Shown in pieces: positions 7,513-17,611 of a DNA stretch of 40,041 nucleotides. This DNA is from a bacterium. GTDB lineage: Bacteria > Vulcanimicrobiota > Xenobia > Xenobiales > JADMJV01. Location of the stretch: positions 1 to 40,041 of the forward strand of contig JASBRJ010000210.1 of NCBI GenBank assembly GCA_030149525.1, given 5' to 3'. The stretch's first letter is position 1. Every line of letters starts with the position of its first letter. The notes under the pieces are model-generated. The model was not told where the DNA came from. It was given only the letters and a program-made list of their open reading frames with translations, and searched no databases. A program made the translations under genes and the position numbers.

Positions 7513-10500
7513 ATGGCTGAGGGATTCATCAAAGAGCTTTTTTATGGCGATATCTATCGCCCAATCGAAGAAGTAATCAAGGTCGACCAGACCGACGAAC
7601 AAGTCATCAGCGATGAGATCGACGAGTACGTTGTCACCGACGCTATCAAGCATCATTACGCAAGGATCCTGCGGCGTTACTGGGAGACTCCGAACAAGCC
7701 CCACGAGGGGATCGCGGTCTGGGTCTCGGGTTTCTTTGGTTCCGGTAAGTCGAGTTTCGCTAAGATGTTGGGTCTGGCACTAGAGAACCGCTCCATCCTC
7801 GGTGGAAGCGCCGCCGAAGTATTCGGCCAACGTACCGGAGACAATGAACTGAAGGTCCTGCTTAGTCAGATCAGTGAGCACATCCCGACGGACTCAGTGA
7901 TTTTCGACGTCTCTACGGACCGCGGTATCAAGAGCGGTAATCAAACACTCACCGAGATCATGTATAGATTGTTTCTCAAGAGCCTCGGGTACGCTGACGA
8001 CTTAGACCTTGCAGAGCTTGAGATAGCTCTTGAGCAGAAAAATGAACTTGAGCGATTCAAACAGATCTACCTAGAGCTTTTCGATCAAGCCTGGGATGAG
8101 AACAAGGATCTCATCGCGCTTGCAATCGGTGAGGCGAGCCAGGTTATGAATCGACTATTCCCGGAGCGATACCCTTCAGGTGATAGTTGGCAACAGGGTT
8201 TCCAAGATCGGGCCGACATAACCCCCGGGAAACTGGCAGAACGCTGCGAGCAATTGATGGAACGACGGCGCCCAAATCGCAACCTTGTTTTCGTCATTGA
8301 CGAAGTTGGTCAGTTCGTCGCCCGTGACGTCCAGAAAATGCTTGACCTCCAAGCGGTGGTCCAGAGCCTCGGGCGGGTTGGTCGCGGAAAAATTTGGATT
8401 GTCGTCACATCCCAGGAGAAGTTAACCGAGCTCGTCGGCGGCCTAGACAATAAAAGGGTCGAACTCGCCCGCCTCATGGATCGCTTCCCTTTACAGGTCC
8501 ACCTCGAACCCTCTGACATCTCAGAAGTCACCAGTAAGCGCGTTCTTTCGAAGAGCGCCAAAGCGGGCGAGCAACTACGTGCCCTCTATACCGCGCAAAG
8601 TGGGCGACTGACTGCCCACACTACTCTTTCGGCCGATATTCAACTGCCTAATCTCAGCGCTGAAAGGTTCACGGATCTATATCCCTTACTACCCTACCAT
8701 ATCGATTTCATAATCCAAGTCGTTTCAGGCCTGCGGACACAAAGTGGGGCCAGCAAGCATGTCGGTGGCGCTAACCGTACGATCATCAAATTGGCGCAGC
8801 AGCTACTCATCCATGACGCCGTGGGATTGGCAGAGAAGCCAATTGGGGCCCTTGCCCGCGTTGACCAGATTTATGACCTGATCGCCGGAAACATAGCGAG
8901 CGACATTCGCAGTAAGATCAGCGCCATCACGAAGGAGGTCAAGCATCCAATGGCTCCAGGTGTCGCCAAGGCTATCTGCCTTCTTCAGTACGTTAAGAGC
9001 ATCCATCGAACCGCCGAGAACATAGCAGCTGCTCTGCATCCAGCGGTGGATGCAGATTCTCTCCTTCCTGACGTTAAGGAGGCTTTGCGGCAACTCGTCG
9101 ACGCACAAAAAGTGCGCTTGACGGACGGACAGTATCGAATCCCAACGCCGGCCGAGGACGACTGGGAGACAACAAGGCGCAAGTTCGAGCCTAAGTTGGG
9201 CGAGATCAACCGAATCCACGCCGAGATGGTAACGTCGCTATGGGAACCAAAACCAACCTACACTTTTTGCGAGGTCAAGGCTTTTAAAGGTGGTCTCTTG
9301 GTTGACGGCAGAGTCATTGTAGACGCCGATATTCCGTTCCACATCATTTTGGCCGGGGAGGACACATACTCTCAGCAAGAGGGGGAAGCGCGAAGTCGAA
9401 GCCAATCGGAATCGAAAGGGGTTTTCTGGGTAGTAGCTATTAGCGATGGGATTATGCGTGAGACCGTGGAGGTCTTCCGTTCCAAGGAAATACTTTCTCG
9501 CAAACAGCGAAACGCCAAAACCAAGGTGGAAACGTCTCTTGTCTCTGAGGAGAAAATTCGGCTCCGAGGCCACGAAGGCGAGCTACGGCGGCTGGTCAAG
9601 GAAGCCATGCTCGCCGGCGCCATCTATTTCCGTGGCAACGATAGGAGCCCTGACGAGACGATCACCAGCGTTGGGCAGGCCGCAACTCGCGTCCTTGGGC
9701 AGGTACTTCCAGACGTCTACAATCGGTTCCACGAAGGGGCAGCTCGCGTATCTTCAAAGGATTTGGCAGCTTTGATGACCGACGAGAATCTACGCGGGCT
9801 TCCCCCCGTTTTTCTGCAACTTGAACTAATCCGGGATCAGAACGGCCATCCTGTGATAAATACGGAACTTGGACCACTCAAAGAGATCATGGGTCGGATC
9901 GATACAAGGACAAGCTACGGTGAAACAGCAAATGGGCGTTACCTCGCCGATGAATTTGCGAAAGAACCGTTCGGTTGGGACCTGGACGTCGTCCGGCTCT
10001 TTGTGGTCACCCTCCTTCGCGCTGGACTGATAAAGGCTACTAGTAAAGGAGCCGTGATTGAGTCAGCACTGAGTGTCGACGCCCGAAATGCCTTTACGGC
10101 TAACAATCTCTTCAAGGCATGCTCCTTCCAGAAGAACGTTTCAGGGACTGAGATCGGCGACTGGATAGAAGCTGACGAAGCCTTTCAATGCGTGTTTGGT
10201 AAGCAGCTTCCAGAAATGCAGGCGAGTTCTGTCGCCAATGCTATTCGTAGTGAAGTTGGCTCGGTCATCCCGGAATTACATGGTATCCTGAACTGTGTGC
10301 TAAGCCACCAACTTCCAGGCGAAAGTATCTTGGGTGAAGTTCTGGACCTGGTCCATTCTATCCGCGCCGGTAGCGACGACGACGCCATCCTCAATTTTAA
10401 CGGAAGTCACAAGGCTTTAAGAGACGGGATAAAATACGCTGCCGATCTCGCAAAGGCGCTCACGGAGCCGAGTCTGTTCGACCTTAGGCGTGCGCGTAAA

Positions 10501-11052
10501 GCCCTCGGTGCAACCTGGCCGACTCTCCAGTCAGAGCCGGACCTGCCGGCTGAACTTGAGGAAAAGGCACAAGAGCTCTCTCACCTTATGGCAAGCTCAA
10601 ATTTCTATCGTGAACTCGCTTCTATTGAACAATACACTTCAGCTATTGAAAAGGAGTACAATCAGCGATTTCAGGCCGCAGCCTCTGAGCGATCACAAAC
10701 CTATCAGCAGGCAATCGTTGAACTCCAAAGCCAGAACGCCTGGAGCGAGCTGAATGATGAGCAGAAAGCTATTATTGTTGGCCCACTCGAATGCCGAGCG
10801 ACGCCTGTAGTACCATCAAATACCACAATCCCTCTGTTGCGCTCGGAGCAAAGCGCATGCCCCCACCATTTCAAAAGCGCCGTGCAAGCGATGCACGAAC
10901 TCATTGACGGGGAGAAGTTGGTGACCTTAAAGATTTCGGACTTCTTCAGTGATCGGGTGGAAACTCCTGAGCAACTGGAGGCTTCCCTCGAACGTCTAAA
11001 ACAGGAGTGCCTGAAGCTCATTGGCTCGAACAAGAAGGTCCTGGTTCAATAA
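7513..11052 (+). CDS. brxC: BREX ATPase BrxC/PglY
   Basis: A large P-loop protein of 1179 residues, the usual size for BrxC. The Walker A motif GFFGSGKSS has Lys79. The Walker B is LVFVIDEVGQF with Asp263-Glu264. An AAA-like sensor segment IWIVVTSQEKL follows, and a long helical DUF6079-like region fills the remainder, ending in a coiled-coil-rich tail (about 1000-1179). I chose ATG 7513, which has AAAGG ten bases upstream, over an in-frame TTG at 7495 that would overlap brxB. BrxC is required for both host methylation and phage exclusion and probably supplies ATP-driven remodelling. Next comes pglX after 2 bp. Confidence 0.92.
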   Translation: MAEGFIKELFYGDIYRPIEEVIKVDQTDEQVISDEIDEYVVTDAIKHHYARILRRYWETPNKPHEGIAVWVSGFFGSGKSSFAKMLGLALENRSILGGSAAEVFGQRTGDNELKVLLSQISEHIPTDSVIFDVSTDRGIKSGNQTLTEIMYRLFLKSLGYADDLDLAELEIALEQKNELERFKQIYLELFDQAWDENKDLIALAIGEASQVMNRLFPERYPSGDSWQQGFQDRADITPGKLAERCEQLMERRRPNRNLVFVIDEVGQFVARDVQKMLDLQAVVQSLGRVGRGKIWIVVTSQEKLTELVGGLDNKRVELARLMDRFPLQVHLEPSDISEVTSKRVLSKSAKAGEQLRALYTAQSGRLTAHTTLSADIQLPNLSAERFTDLYPLLPYHIDFIIQVVSGLRTQSGASKHVGGANRTIIKLAQQLLIHDAVGLAEKPIGALARVDQIYDLIAGNIASDIRSKISAITKEVKHPMAPGVAKAICLLQYVKSIHRTAENIAAALHPAVDADSLLPDVKEALRQLVDAQKVRLTDGQYRIPTPAEDDWETTRRKFEPKLGEINRIHAEMVTSLWEPKPTYTFCEVKAFKGGLLVDGRVIVDADIPFHIILAGEDTYSQQEGEARSRSQSESKGVFWVVAISDGIMRETVEVFRSKEILSRKQRNAKTKVETSLVSEEKIRLRGHEGELRRLVKEAMLAGAIYFRGNDRSPDETITSVGQAATRVLGQVLPDVYNRFHEGAARVSSKDLAALMTDENLRGLPPVFLQLELIRDQNGHPVINTELGPLKEIMGRIDTRTSYGETANGRYLADEFAKEPFGWDLDVVRLFVVTLLRAGLIKATSKGAVIESALSVDARNAFTANNLFKACSFQKNVSGTEIGDWIEADEAFQCVFGKQLPEMQASSVANAIRSEVGSVIPELHGILNCVLSHQLPGESILGEVLDLVHSIRAGSDDDAILNFNGSHKALRDGIKYAADLAKALTEPSLFDLRRARKALGATWPTLQSEPDLPAELEEKAQELSHLMASSNFYRELASIEQYTSAIEKEYNQRFQAAASERSQTYQQAIVELQSQNAWSELNDEQKAIIVGPLECRATPVVPSNTTIPLLRSEQSACPHHFKSAVQAMHELIDGEKLVTLKISDFFSDRVETPEQLEASLERLKQECLKLIGSNKKVLVQ

Positions 11053-11054
11053 TT

Positions 11055-14000
11055 ATGGACAAGGCGACAAGAAACAACATCCAAAGAACCACTCAGCAAG
11101 CTAGGCGCTTGCTTGAGGATGAGTTCCGCGAGCAACTTGAGGGGACATTTGACATCCTGCTCGACGGCACGATAGCGGCTGAAGCTGGCCCCCATCTTTC
11201 AGAAGCTCAACGGGTTACTCGAGAAAAGCTTATAGCGGTTGTTGGGTACAAAATCGATGCCGGATTCAAACCTGGCGATGCCGTGGCATCCTACCTCCGA
11301 GAGGTGGCTTTTACCACTCTGAATCGCTTTGCTGCCCTCAAGATGCTCGAGGCCCGCGAACTGGTACAAGAGTGTGTTTCCAAAGGGGAACAATCGAGTG
11401 GCTACAGGGAGTTCATAGCACTAGCACCAGGCCTAGTTTCGCTTGACGACAACGGCTTCCGGCTCTACATAGAAACCATCTTTGACGAAGTCGGACAAGA
11501 GGTCCGTGTCCTCTTTGACCGCAAAGACGTTGCTTGCATTCTTTGGCCACGCCGCCAGGCACTGCTGGCATTGCTCGAGCTCTTAAACGATCCTCTGCTG
11601 GCACCCATCTGGGCGGAAGACGAAACTATCGGCTGGATTTACCAGTATTTCAACGCAGACGATGAACGGACGCGGTTGAGAGCTGAAAGCCCATCCCCGC
11701 GAAACACACAGGAACTTGCCGTCAGAAACCAGTTTTTCACCCCACGGTATGTAGTGCAATTTCTGACAGACAACACATTAGGACGCACCTGGTATGAGAT
11801 GATGCAAGGCGAGACAAAGCTCAGTACCCTTAGTTTCCTAATCCGCCGTCCAAACGAGGTCTTTCTTGGGGAGCAAGAACAGGGGTGCGAGTCTAGCGTT
11901 GCGGAACTCGGTACAAGAGAGTTGCTGAACCAACGACTCAACGTTTCATTTCGAGCCAAGAAAGACCCTCGCGACATACGCATCCTTGACCCGGCTTGCG
12001 GCTCTGGGCACTTTCTTCTATACGCTTTTCAACTCTTATTTACGATTTATGAGGAAGCCTGGGCTGATAAGGATGCGGCGCCATCCCTAGACAGTTCTCA
12101 CACGCTCCGGCAGGACTATCCCGACTTGGCATCCTTTCGCCACGAAATACCCGGACTAATTCTCAGCCAGAATCTTTACGGTGTGGATATTGACCCTAGA
12201 GCTGCGCAGATCGCTGCTTTAGCGCTTTGGATGCGAGCGCAACGAGGCTATCGTGAACTAGGGGTGTCGCGTGAGGCAAGACCGCAAATTGTAAAAACCA
12301 ACATTGTCGTAGCTGAACCCATCCCTGGTGATGCGGCGTTAGTCGAGGAATTCGCCGTAACGTTGGACCCGCCGGTCCTCGGGGAACTATTCAAAAAGAT
12401 TATTGCAGAGATGAGAAATGCAGGAGAGCTAGGGTCGCTACTTAGTATCGAGGAGTCTCTCGCTCGTGCTGTTGAGGACGCCGAGATCGCTGATCGTCAG
12501 GGCCGCCTTTTCGCCAAAGGGGTTAATGACCCTCAATTCTGGGACACCGCAGAAAAGAACATACTTGCGACCTTAAGAGAATTCGTTGAATCATCCGTCG
12601 GGGCAGCCCGAACCCGACGGCGGCTCTTCTCAGAGGATGCCGCGCAAGGCGTGGCTTTGATTGAACTTCTGCGTGAGCGTTTCGATGTAGTGCTGATGAA
12701 CCCACCCTTTGGTGAGGCCACCAAACGAACCGCCGATGTTATTGATCGGACCTGTCCTAATTGGGGAAAAAATCTCGCGTGTGCCTTCGTTAGCCGAGCC
12801 CGGCAGCTAACCATTGCGAGGGGGATGAATGGAACCATCATAGACAACTCGACGGCGATCCGTAGTTCCTACGAAGAATTCCGGAGAACAGAATACCTCT
12901 CAGAAGATGCTTCGATAACCTCTCTCCTTACACTGGGTTGGGGCGTCTTGGACGCTTATGTAGAGGTAGCGGCGATAGTTCGTGTGATCGGCAACTGCGA
13001 CGATTCTCTTGTTATCGGAGCGAATTTCGAAGGAGTGGATGTTACTGAACACTCAAGGCACCTCAAGCGACTGGCACAGTTTCAAGATCTTGATGCAATG
13101 CGGGCTTTCAATCGAGATAAAATCCACAAGTTGCCAAACTCAGTATTGGATCTTGATTGGCCCCCATTCTTGGTGGAGCTTTTTGCGGCGCATTCGAGCT
13201 TGGAGAAAGAAGGACTGTCGTCATATCAGGGTCACGCACTTGAGGCGGCACGACACTATCGACTGTTTTGGGAACTTCCACCGAGTTCTCCAATCTCACA
13301 CGATGGTGAATGGGCGTTCGCCTTCAAAGGCGGTGATTATTCTCCCGGATATCTATCTGATTCTTATGTGGCGCTCGTCGGACCGAAGTACAGCCTAGTG
13401 CCTGCGAAGTCGTCTAACGTGCTAAGAAATCGAGACTTCCATTTCCAAGCAGGGGTCGGTTACGGCAAGCGAGGCCTCTACGTCGACGCCCAGCCTTTAA
13501 GAGCTTCATCTTTCTTTACTCACGAGGGGATGGCATTCGTATCGGACTCAGAATCTGAACGGCTATTCCTCCTCGCTCTAATAAACTCAGACTTTTTCAA
13601 CTTCGGTATCAATAAATATTGCGGTCAACACAAGCAGAGCGGATATGTGAACCTTTTTCCTGTCTGCAATTATGAAAAAAGAAACGATACCCAGCTTGGC
13701 CAGACGATGCGTGAATTCCTGAAGCTCAAACTCAAATGGAGCAGCACTGACGAGACTGATTACCTCTTCACTGCGCCGGCATTCGTTGCGTTCAGCCAAC
13801 AAACTGAGTTACCAGAGAGGCTTTCCGAAGTCGAGAGACTTCACGACAGTGACCTAACCAGATTGGAACAGCTTTGGGACGATATGAACGCAGGGATCTA
13901 CCGAGCATATTCAATTCATTGCGATGACCAAGCCACCATCACTTCGTATTGTACCGACCGCCCTAAATTGGAAATGCGTAACTGGCCGTCGACAGGGAAA

Positions 14001-15065
14001 TCCCCGGTCGCTCTTCGTAGTACAATCTTGAAGGAAACTCTGTCATATCTTCTCGGCCTTGCATTTCGGCGTTTTCATCCGCGAGATATAACAGCAGTGA
14101 ATTGCCGTGACGCCCTCCAGGATCCATTTGCTCCACTGCCCAGCAATAGACCTTGCATTGCACCTCTTCCTTCAGAAGCCCGAATAATCGTTGATGACCC
14201 AGGACACCCGAATGATATGGCGACGGAATTAAAAGGCCACGTCAACGCGGTTCTTTCTGAAGACAGCGATGCATTCGAGGCGCTATTCTGCGCTGAAGTA
14301 GGTTGCGATTCCATTCGATCTCATTTTGCCAATCCTTCCGGTTTCTTTGATTTTCATTTGCAACAGCATTCTCGAGGAACTCGGAAAGCACCGATTTATT
14401 GGTGGCTCTCGACGCCCTCGCGGGGCTATAGCGTTTGGCTTTCTTACCACTCTCTCACGCGGGATACAATTTTTTCTTTAGTCAACGATTACGTTGCTCC
14501 GAAACTCCGGCACGAAGAGGCCAAATACACGAATTTAGCCGGAGAGGCCGCCACAGACCCCTCAAAGAAGCAACGAATTGGCTTAGAGAAGCAAGAGGGT
14601 TTCCTTGAGGAGTTACGTGCCTTCAGCGCAGAGCTCTCGCGAGTTGCGCCGCTATGGCGGCCTGCGCTCGACGACGGCGTCAATATCAACTTCGCGCTCC
14701 TTCATCGTGTCGTGACGCACCCCACTTGGCAAAAAGAGTGCAAGAAGAACTGGGACAAATTATTGGCTGGAGACTATGACTGGTCCCATCTGGCGATGCA
14801 CCTTTGGCCTGAACGCGTTGTATCCAAATGCGCCACGGATCACAGCCTCGCTCTAGCGCACGGCCTCGAAGACATATTTTGGACTCAAGATAGTAAAGGG
14901 AAGTCGCATCGCCAAGAAGTCGAGCTTGCCGTTATCGACCAAATTATTAAGGAGCGAACATCGTTGTCGGTCAAAGCGGCGTTGCGTGACCTAGTGTCAG
15001 CTCCAACTCTGTCCAGTGGACCCGGAGCTAAGAGCAACAGGTCTAAGAAAAAGTCAAAACGATGA
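11055..15065 (+). CDS. pglX: BREX adenine-specific DNA methyltransferase PglX
   Basis: A 1336-residue class I methyltransferase, slightly longer than typical type 1 PglX (about 1200). The SAM-binding motif is ILDPACGSGHFLLYAF with Asp312. The catalytic motif is VVLMNPPFG, NPPF at 549-552, marking an N6-adenine methylase of the gamma type. A helical N-terminal region (1-300) precedes the fold. The C-terminal 700 residues hold the specificity and recognition part with aromatic-rich segments such as FKGGDYSPGYLSDSYVALVG. PglX methylates one strand of the BREX site and so marks self DNA. The start is ATG 11055, three bases after the brxC stop. The stop overlaps pglZ (ATGA). Confidence 0.93.
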   Translation: MDKATRNNIQRTTQQARRLLEDEFREQLEGTFDILLDGTIAAEAGPHLSEAQRVTREKLIAVVGYKIDAGFKPGDAVASYLREVAFTTLNRFAALKMLEARELVQECVSKGEQSSGYREFIALAPGLVSLDDNGFRLYIETIFDEVGQEVRVLFDRKDVACILWPRRQALLALLELLNDPLLAPIWAEDETIGWIYQYFNADDERTRLRAESPSPRNTQELAVRNQFFTPRYVVQFLTDNTLGRTWYEMMQGETKLSTLSFLIRRPNEVFLGEQEQGCESSVAELGTRELLNQRLNVSFRAKKDPRDIRILDPACGSGHFLLYAFQLLFTIYEEAWADKDAAPSLDSSHTLRQDYPDLASFRHEIPGLILSQNLYGVDIDPRAAQIAALALWMRAQRGYRELGVSREARPQIVKTNIVVAEPIPGDAALVEEFAVTLDPPVLGELFKKIIAEMRNAGELGSLLSIEESLARAVEDAEIADRQGRLFAKGVNDPQFWDTAEKNILATLREFVESSVGAARTRRRLFSEDAAQGVALIELLRERFDVVLMNPPFGEATKRTADVIDRTCPNWGKNLACAFVSRARQLTIARGMNGTIIDNSTAIRSSYEEFRRTEYLSEDASITSLLTLGWGVLDAYVEVAAIVRVIGNCDDSLVIGANFEGVDVTEHSRHLKRLAQFQDLDAMRAFNRDKIHKLPNSVLDLDWPPFLVELFAAHSSLEKEGLSSYQGHALEAARHYRLFWELPPSSPISHDGEWAFAFKGGDYSPGYLSDSYVALVGPKYSLVPAKSSNVLRNRDFHFQAGVGYGKRGLYVDAQPLRASSFFTHEGMAFVSDSESERLFLLALINSDFFNFGINKYCGQHKQSGYVNLFPVCNYEKRNDTQLGQTMREFLKLKLKWSSTDETDYLFTAPAFVAFSQQTELPERLSEVERLHDSDLTRLEQLWDDMNAGIYRAYSIHCDDQATITSYCTDRPKLEMRNWPSTGKSPVALRSTILKETLSYLLGLAFRRFHPRDITAVNCRDALQDPFAPLPSNRPCIAPLPSEARIIVDDPGHPNDMATELKGHVNAVLSEDSDAFEALFCAEVGCDSIRSHFANPSGFFDFHLQQHSRGTRKAPIYWWLSTPSRGYSVWLSYHSLTRDTIFSLVNDYVAPKLRHEEAKYTNLAGEAATDPSKKQRIGLEKQEGFLEELRAFSAELSRVAPLWRPALDDGVNINFALLHRVVTHPTWQKECKKNWDKLLAGDYDWSHLAMHLWPERVVSKCATDHSLALAHGLEDIFWTQDSKGKSHRQEVELAVIDQIIKERTSLSVKAALRDLVSAPTLSSGPGAKSNRSKKKSKR

Positions 15066-17611
15066 GCCACCCTTTTCACGCCTACGTAGCCACTCAGCTC
15101 TCAGCGCTGCTGTCCAAACGCCGAATCGTGGTTTTCTACGACCCCCGTGAGGAGTTCTTGCCGTTTTTCGACGAGCTGGAGTCAATTGAGTCCCCCCAGG
15201 CGAACCTTTCTCGTTTGATGTTACGTGACGACCCCATCTTTTTTGCTCGCTACACAGGCTCATTCTTCGCCCTCAAGGCAGCTGCCGAGCCTATTATGAG
15301 CAAGAATTCTCCAGAGCCTCTGATTCTTTACATTCCAGGGGAGCAGCGTGATCGGCGAACCTCAGTCCTCATGGAATTTGAAGAGGCAGGCGACTGTTAT
15401 GAGCCCCAACTAAAGAGACTGGCTCTCAATCTCCTGCGCAAACGCTTCACGGACGGCGACATTGACGAGATACTTGCCCCCGAGAACCTCAGCTACAACG
15501 ATATCGTCAGTGTTCTCAAGCAACGAAAGGGGGCGGACGCCTCCCTCCTCAGAGTCGTACTGGGCGACGGCTCGAGCGAAGAACTCTTGGCGAAATGGCT
15601 CTCCGATCAAGGCTATGATACGTCGCTTGATAGCAAAGGTGCCTCCGTGGAATTGTTCAAGCTGGTCAAAGCTCGTCTGGGCCTTGAACTTGTGCCAGAG
15701 ACATCTCTAGTAAAGGCCCGGCACCAAGTAGCCAGGTTTATTCTCATCAACGAATTCCGCCATGACCTGACCTGCGATTCGCCCGACTCGCTAGTGGTCA
15801 TCCCTACGCCCCCCGGCAAAGACGAACAGAAGCGAATTCTTAGTCTCGCAGATATTCTTCGCTCCCGATACCGGGATGCATATTCAGCCATGGCGGACAC
15901 CTGCGAAGCCGAAATGAGCCTTGGGGAACTCGACGTTCCGCCAAAGTGCCTCGGGCGAATCGATACCTTTCGTTTCGAAGAGCGCCTCCTTCTTGACTAC
16001 GCCACCAACCTGGTTATGCAGGAGAAATACGACGAAGCACTCGCTTTAGCACTTGCTCGAGGGAAGAGCTTCTGGGTTGACCGAGATTTTCACCGGCTTG
16101 TCCAATGGGAGATGCTACGCTATCTAGCCGAACTCGGAACTCAAATCCTTCGGATCAGACCTTGCCTCAAAAAGATGGGCGGCAAGGCAGATGATTGGAT
16201 TCAGGCATACGCTGCTACGGATGGCTGGCATGAAGTTGACCGGGCACAACGGACTCTTGAGCACTGGGTCGCAAACATGGACGACGAACCCACCGGGGAA
16301 CTGAATCAGGCCCTGGGCCTCCTTCGCCGAGCCCACGAGAATCTACTCAAGCAGATGGCCCAGGGCTTTACCGACGCCCTGGTAAACAGCAACTGGTCCG
16401 TTCCCGGTGTTTTGCATCAGACGAAGATCTTTCCCACGTGCGTCGAGAAGGCGGGTGGCCGCGTGGCCTATTTCTTAGTCGATGCCATGCGATATGAACT
16501 GGGTGCGGAACTCGCCGAGCTTCTCTCGGAAACGGAGGATCTAAAGCTAGTCCCTGCCGTGACCGTCCTCCCATCAATCACCCCACTCGGAATGGCTGCA
16601 TTGCTCCCCGATGCCTCATCAAGTTATTCCGTAGTCGAACATAAGGGCAAGTTGGCGGCCCGCATCGATGGTAAAGTAATGGCGCAACTCAAAGACCGGC
16701 AGAACTTCCTGTCTGCCCGCCGGCCCGAGTCAAAAGACCTTAACCTCGGCGACGTTCTGCAACGTAGTACTGGAGCACTCAAAAAGAGCCTCGGTGACAC
16801 GCCTCTTTTAGTCGTCCGTTCGCAATCGATCGATGCCCTCGGCGAAATGGATGGCGGCTTGTTGGCCCGTCAGATTATGGGAACAATCGTAGGCAATGTT
16901 GCCCGCGCTGTACGCAAGCTTGGCCGCGTTGGCTTCGAGTACTTCGTCATTGCAGCCGACCATGGCCACCAGTTCTCACTTCGTAAAGATAGCGACATGA
17001 CTATGGAAAAGCCCGGCGGGACGAAGGTAGATCAACACCGACGCTGCTGGGCAGGTCAAGGGGGCCAGACTCCAGCCGCATGTGTACGAGTGAAAGGTTC
17101 GGAACTCGGATACGATACCGACCTCGATTTCGTTTTCCCCAAAGGCTTAGCGATTTTTAAAACCGGAGGGGACCCGGCCTTTCACCACGGTGGAGTTAGC
17201 CTACAGGAGATGGTCATCCCCGTTCTCACCCTCAGAGTGCCTTCCGCCACCAAACTCGCGCCCGCAGGATCCACAACCTTACTTCTGGATGGGTATCCTG
17301 AGACGTTAACTAACCGAACATTTGGAATGAAGGTCCAATTGCAAAACCTCTCTCTCCTTGCGGAAAACGTCGTCACCACGCGCCTTGTACTTCTGTCTGA
17401 AGGCGAGGAGGTCGGCGGCACAGGCATGGCAATTGACGCTGAATTTGAGAGGGCTACGGGCAGACTTACTTTGAGTCCGAACAAGTCCGCCGATGTGGCA
17501 ATGCTCCTGACTAGGGACAATGTCAAAACAGTCCGTATCGTGGCATTAGACGCGGATACTGACGCAGTGCTTGCCCAATCTGAAGAAATACCTGTAAAAC
17601 TGGGGTGCTAA
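15062..17611 (+). CDS. pglZ: BREX alkaline-phosphatase-like protein PglZ
   Basis: An 849-residue PglZ-domain protein. Two metal-binding parts of the alkaline-phosphatase fold are visible: FLVDAMRYELGAELAELL with Asp474 and VIAADHGHQFS with Asp633-His634-x-His636; a further conserved histidine pair is in DPAFHHGGVSLQEMVIPVL. PglZ is essential in BREX systems and probably a metal-dependent phosphodiesterase or nuclease; its exact substrate is not settled. The N-terminal region (about 1-300) is helical and the last about 120 residues are beta-rich. Its start overlaps the pglX stop. The brxL start codon follows its stop with no gap. Confidence 0.93.
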   Translation: MSHPFHAYVATQLSALLSKRRIVVFYDPREEFLPFFDELESIESPQANLSRLMLRDDPIFFARYTGSFFALKAAAEPIMSKNSPEPLILYIPGEQRDRRTSVLMEFEEAGDCYEPQLKRLALNLLRKRFTDGDIDEILAPENLSYNDIVSVLKQRKGADASLLRVVLGDGSSEELLAKWLSDQGYDTSLDSKGASVELFKLVKARLGLELVPETSLVKARHQVARFILINEFRHDLTCDSPDSLVVIPTPPGKDEQKRILSLADILRSRYRDAYSAMADTCEAEMSLGELDVPPKCLGRIDTFRFEERLLLDYATNLVMQEKYDEALALALARGKSFWVDRDFHRLVQWEMLRYLAELGTQILRIRPCLKKMGGKADDWIQAYAATDGWHEVDRAQRTLEHWVANMDDEPTGELNQALGLLRRAHENLLKQMAQGFTDALVNSNWSVPGVLHQTKIFPTCVEKAGGRVAYFLVDAMRYELGAELAELLSETEDLKLVPAVTVLPSITPLGMAALLPDASSSYSVVEHKGKLAARIDGKVMAQLKDRQNFLSARRPESKDLNLGDVLQRSTGALKKSLGDTPLLVVRSQSIDALGEMDGGLLARQIMGTIVGNVARAVRKLGRVGFEYFVIAADHGHQFSLRKDSDMTMEKPGGTKVDQHRRCWAGQGGQTPAACVRVKGSELGYDTDLDFVFPKGLAIFKTGGDPAFHHGGVSLQEMVIPVLTLRVPSATKLAPAGSTTLLLDGYPETLTNRTFGMKVQLQNLSLLAENVVTTRLVLLSEGEEVGGTGMAIDAEFERATGRLTLSPNKSADVAMLLTRDNVKTVRIVALDADTDAVLAQSEEIPVKLGC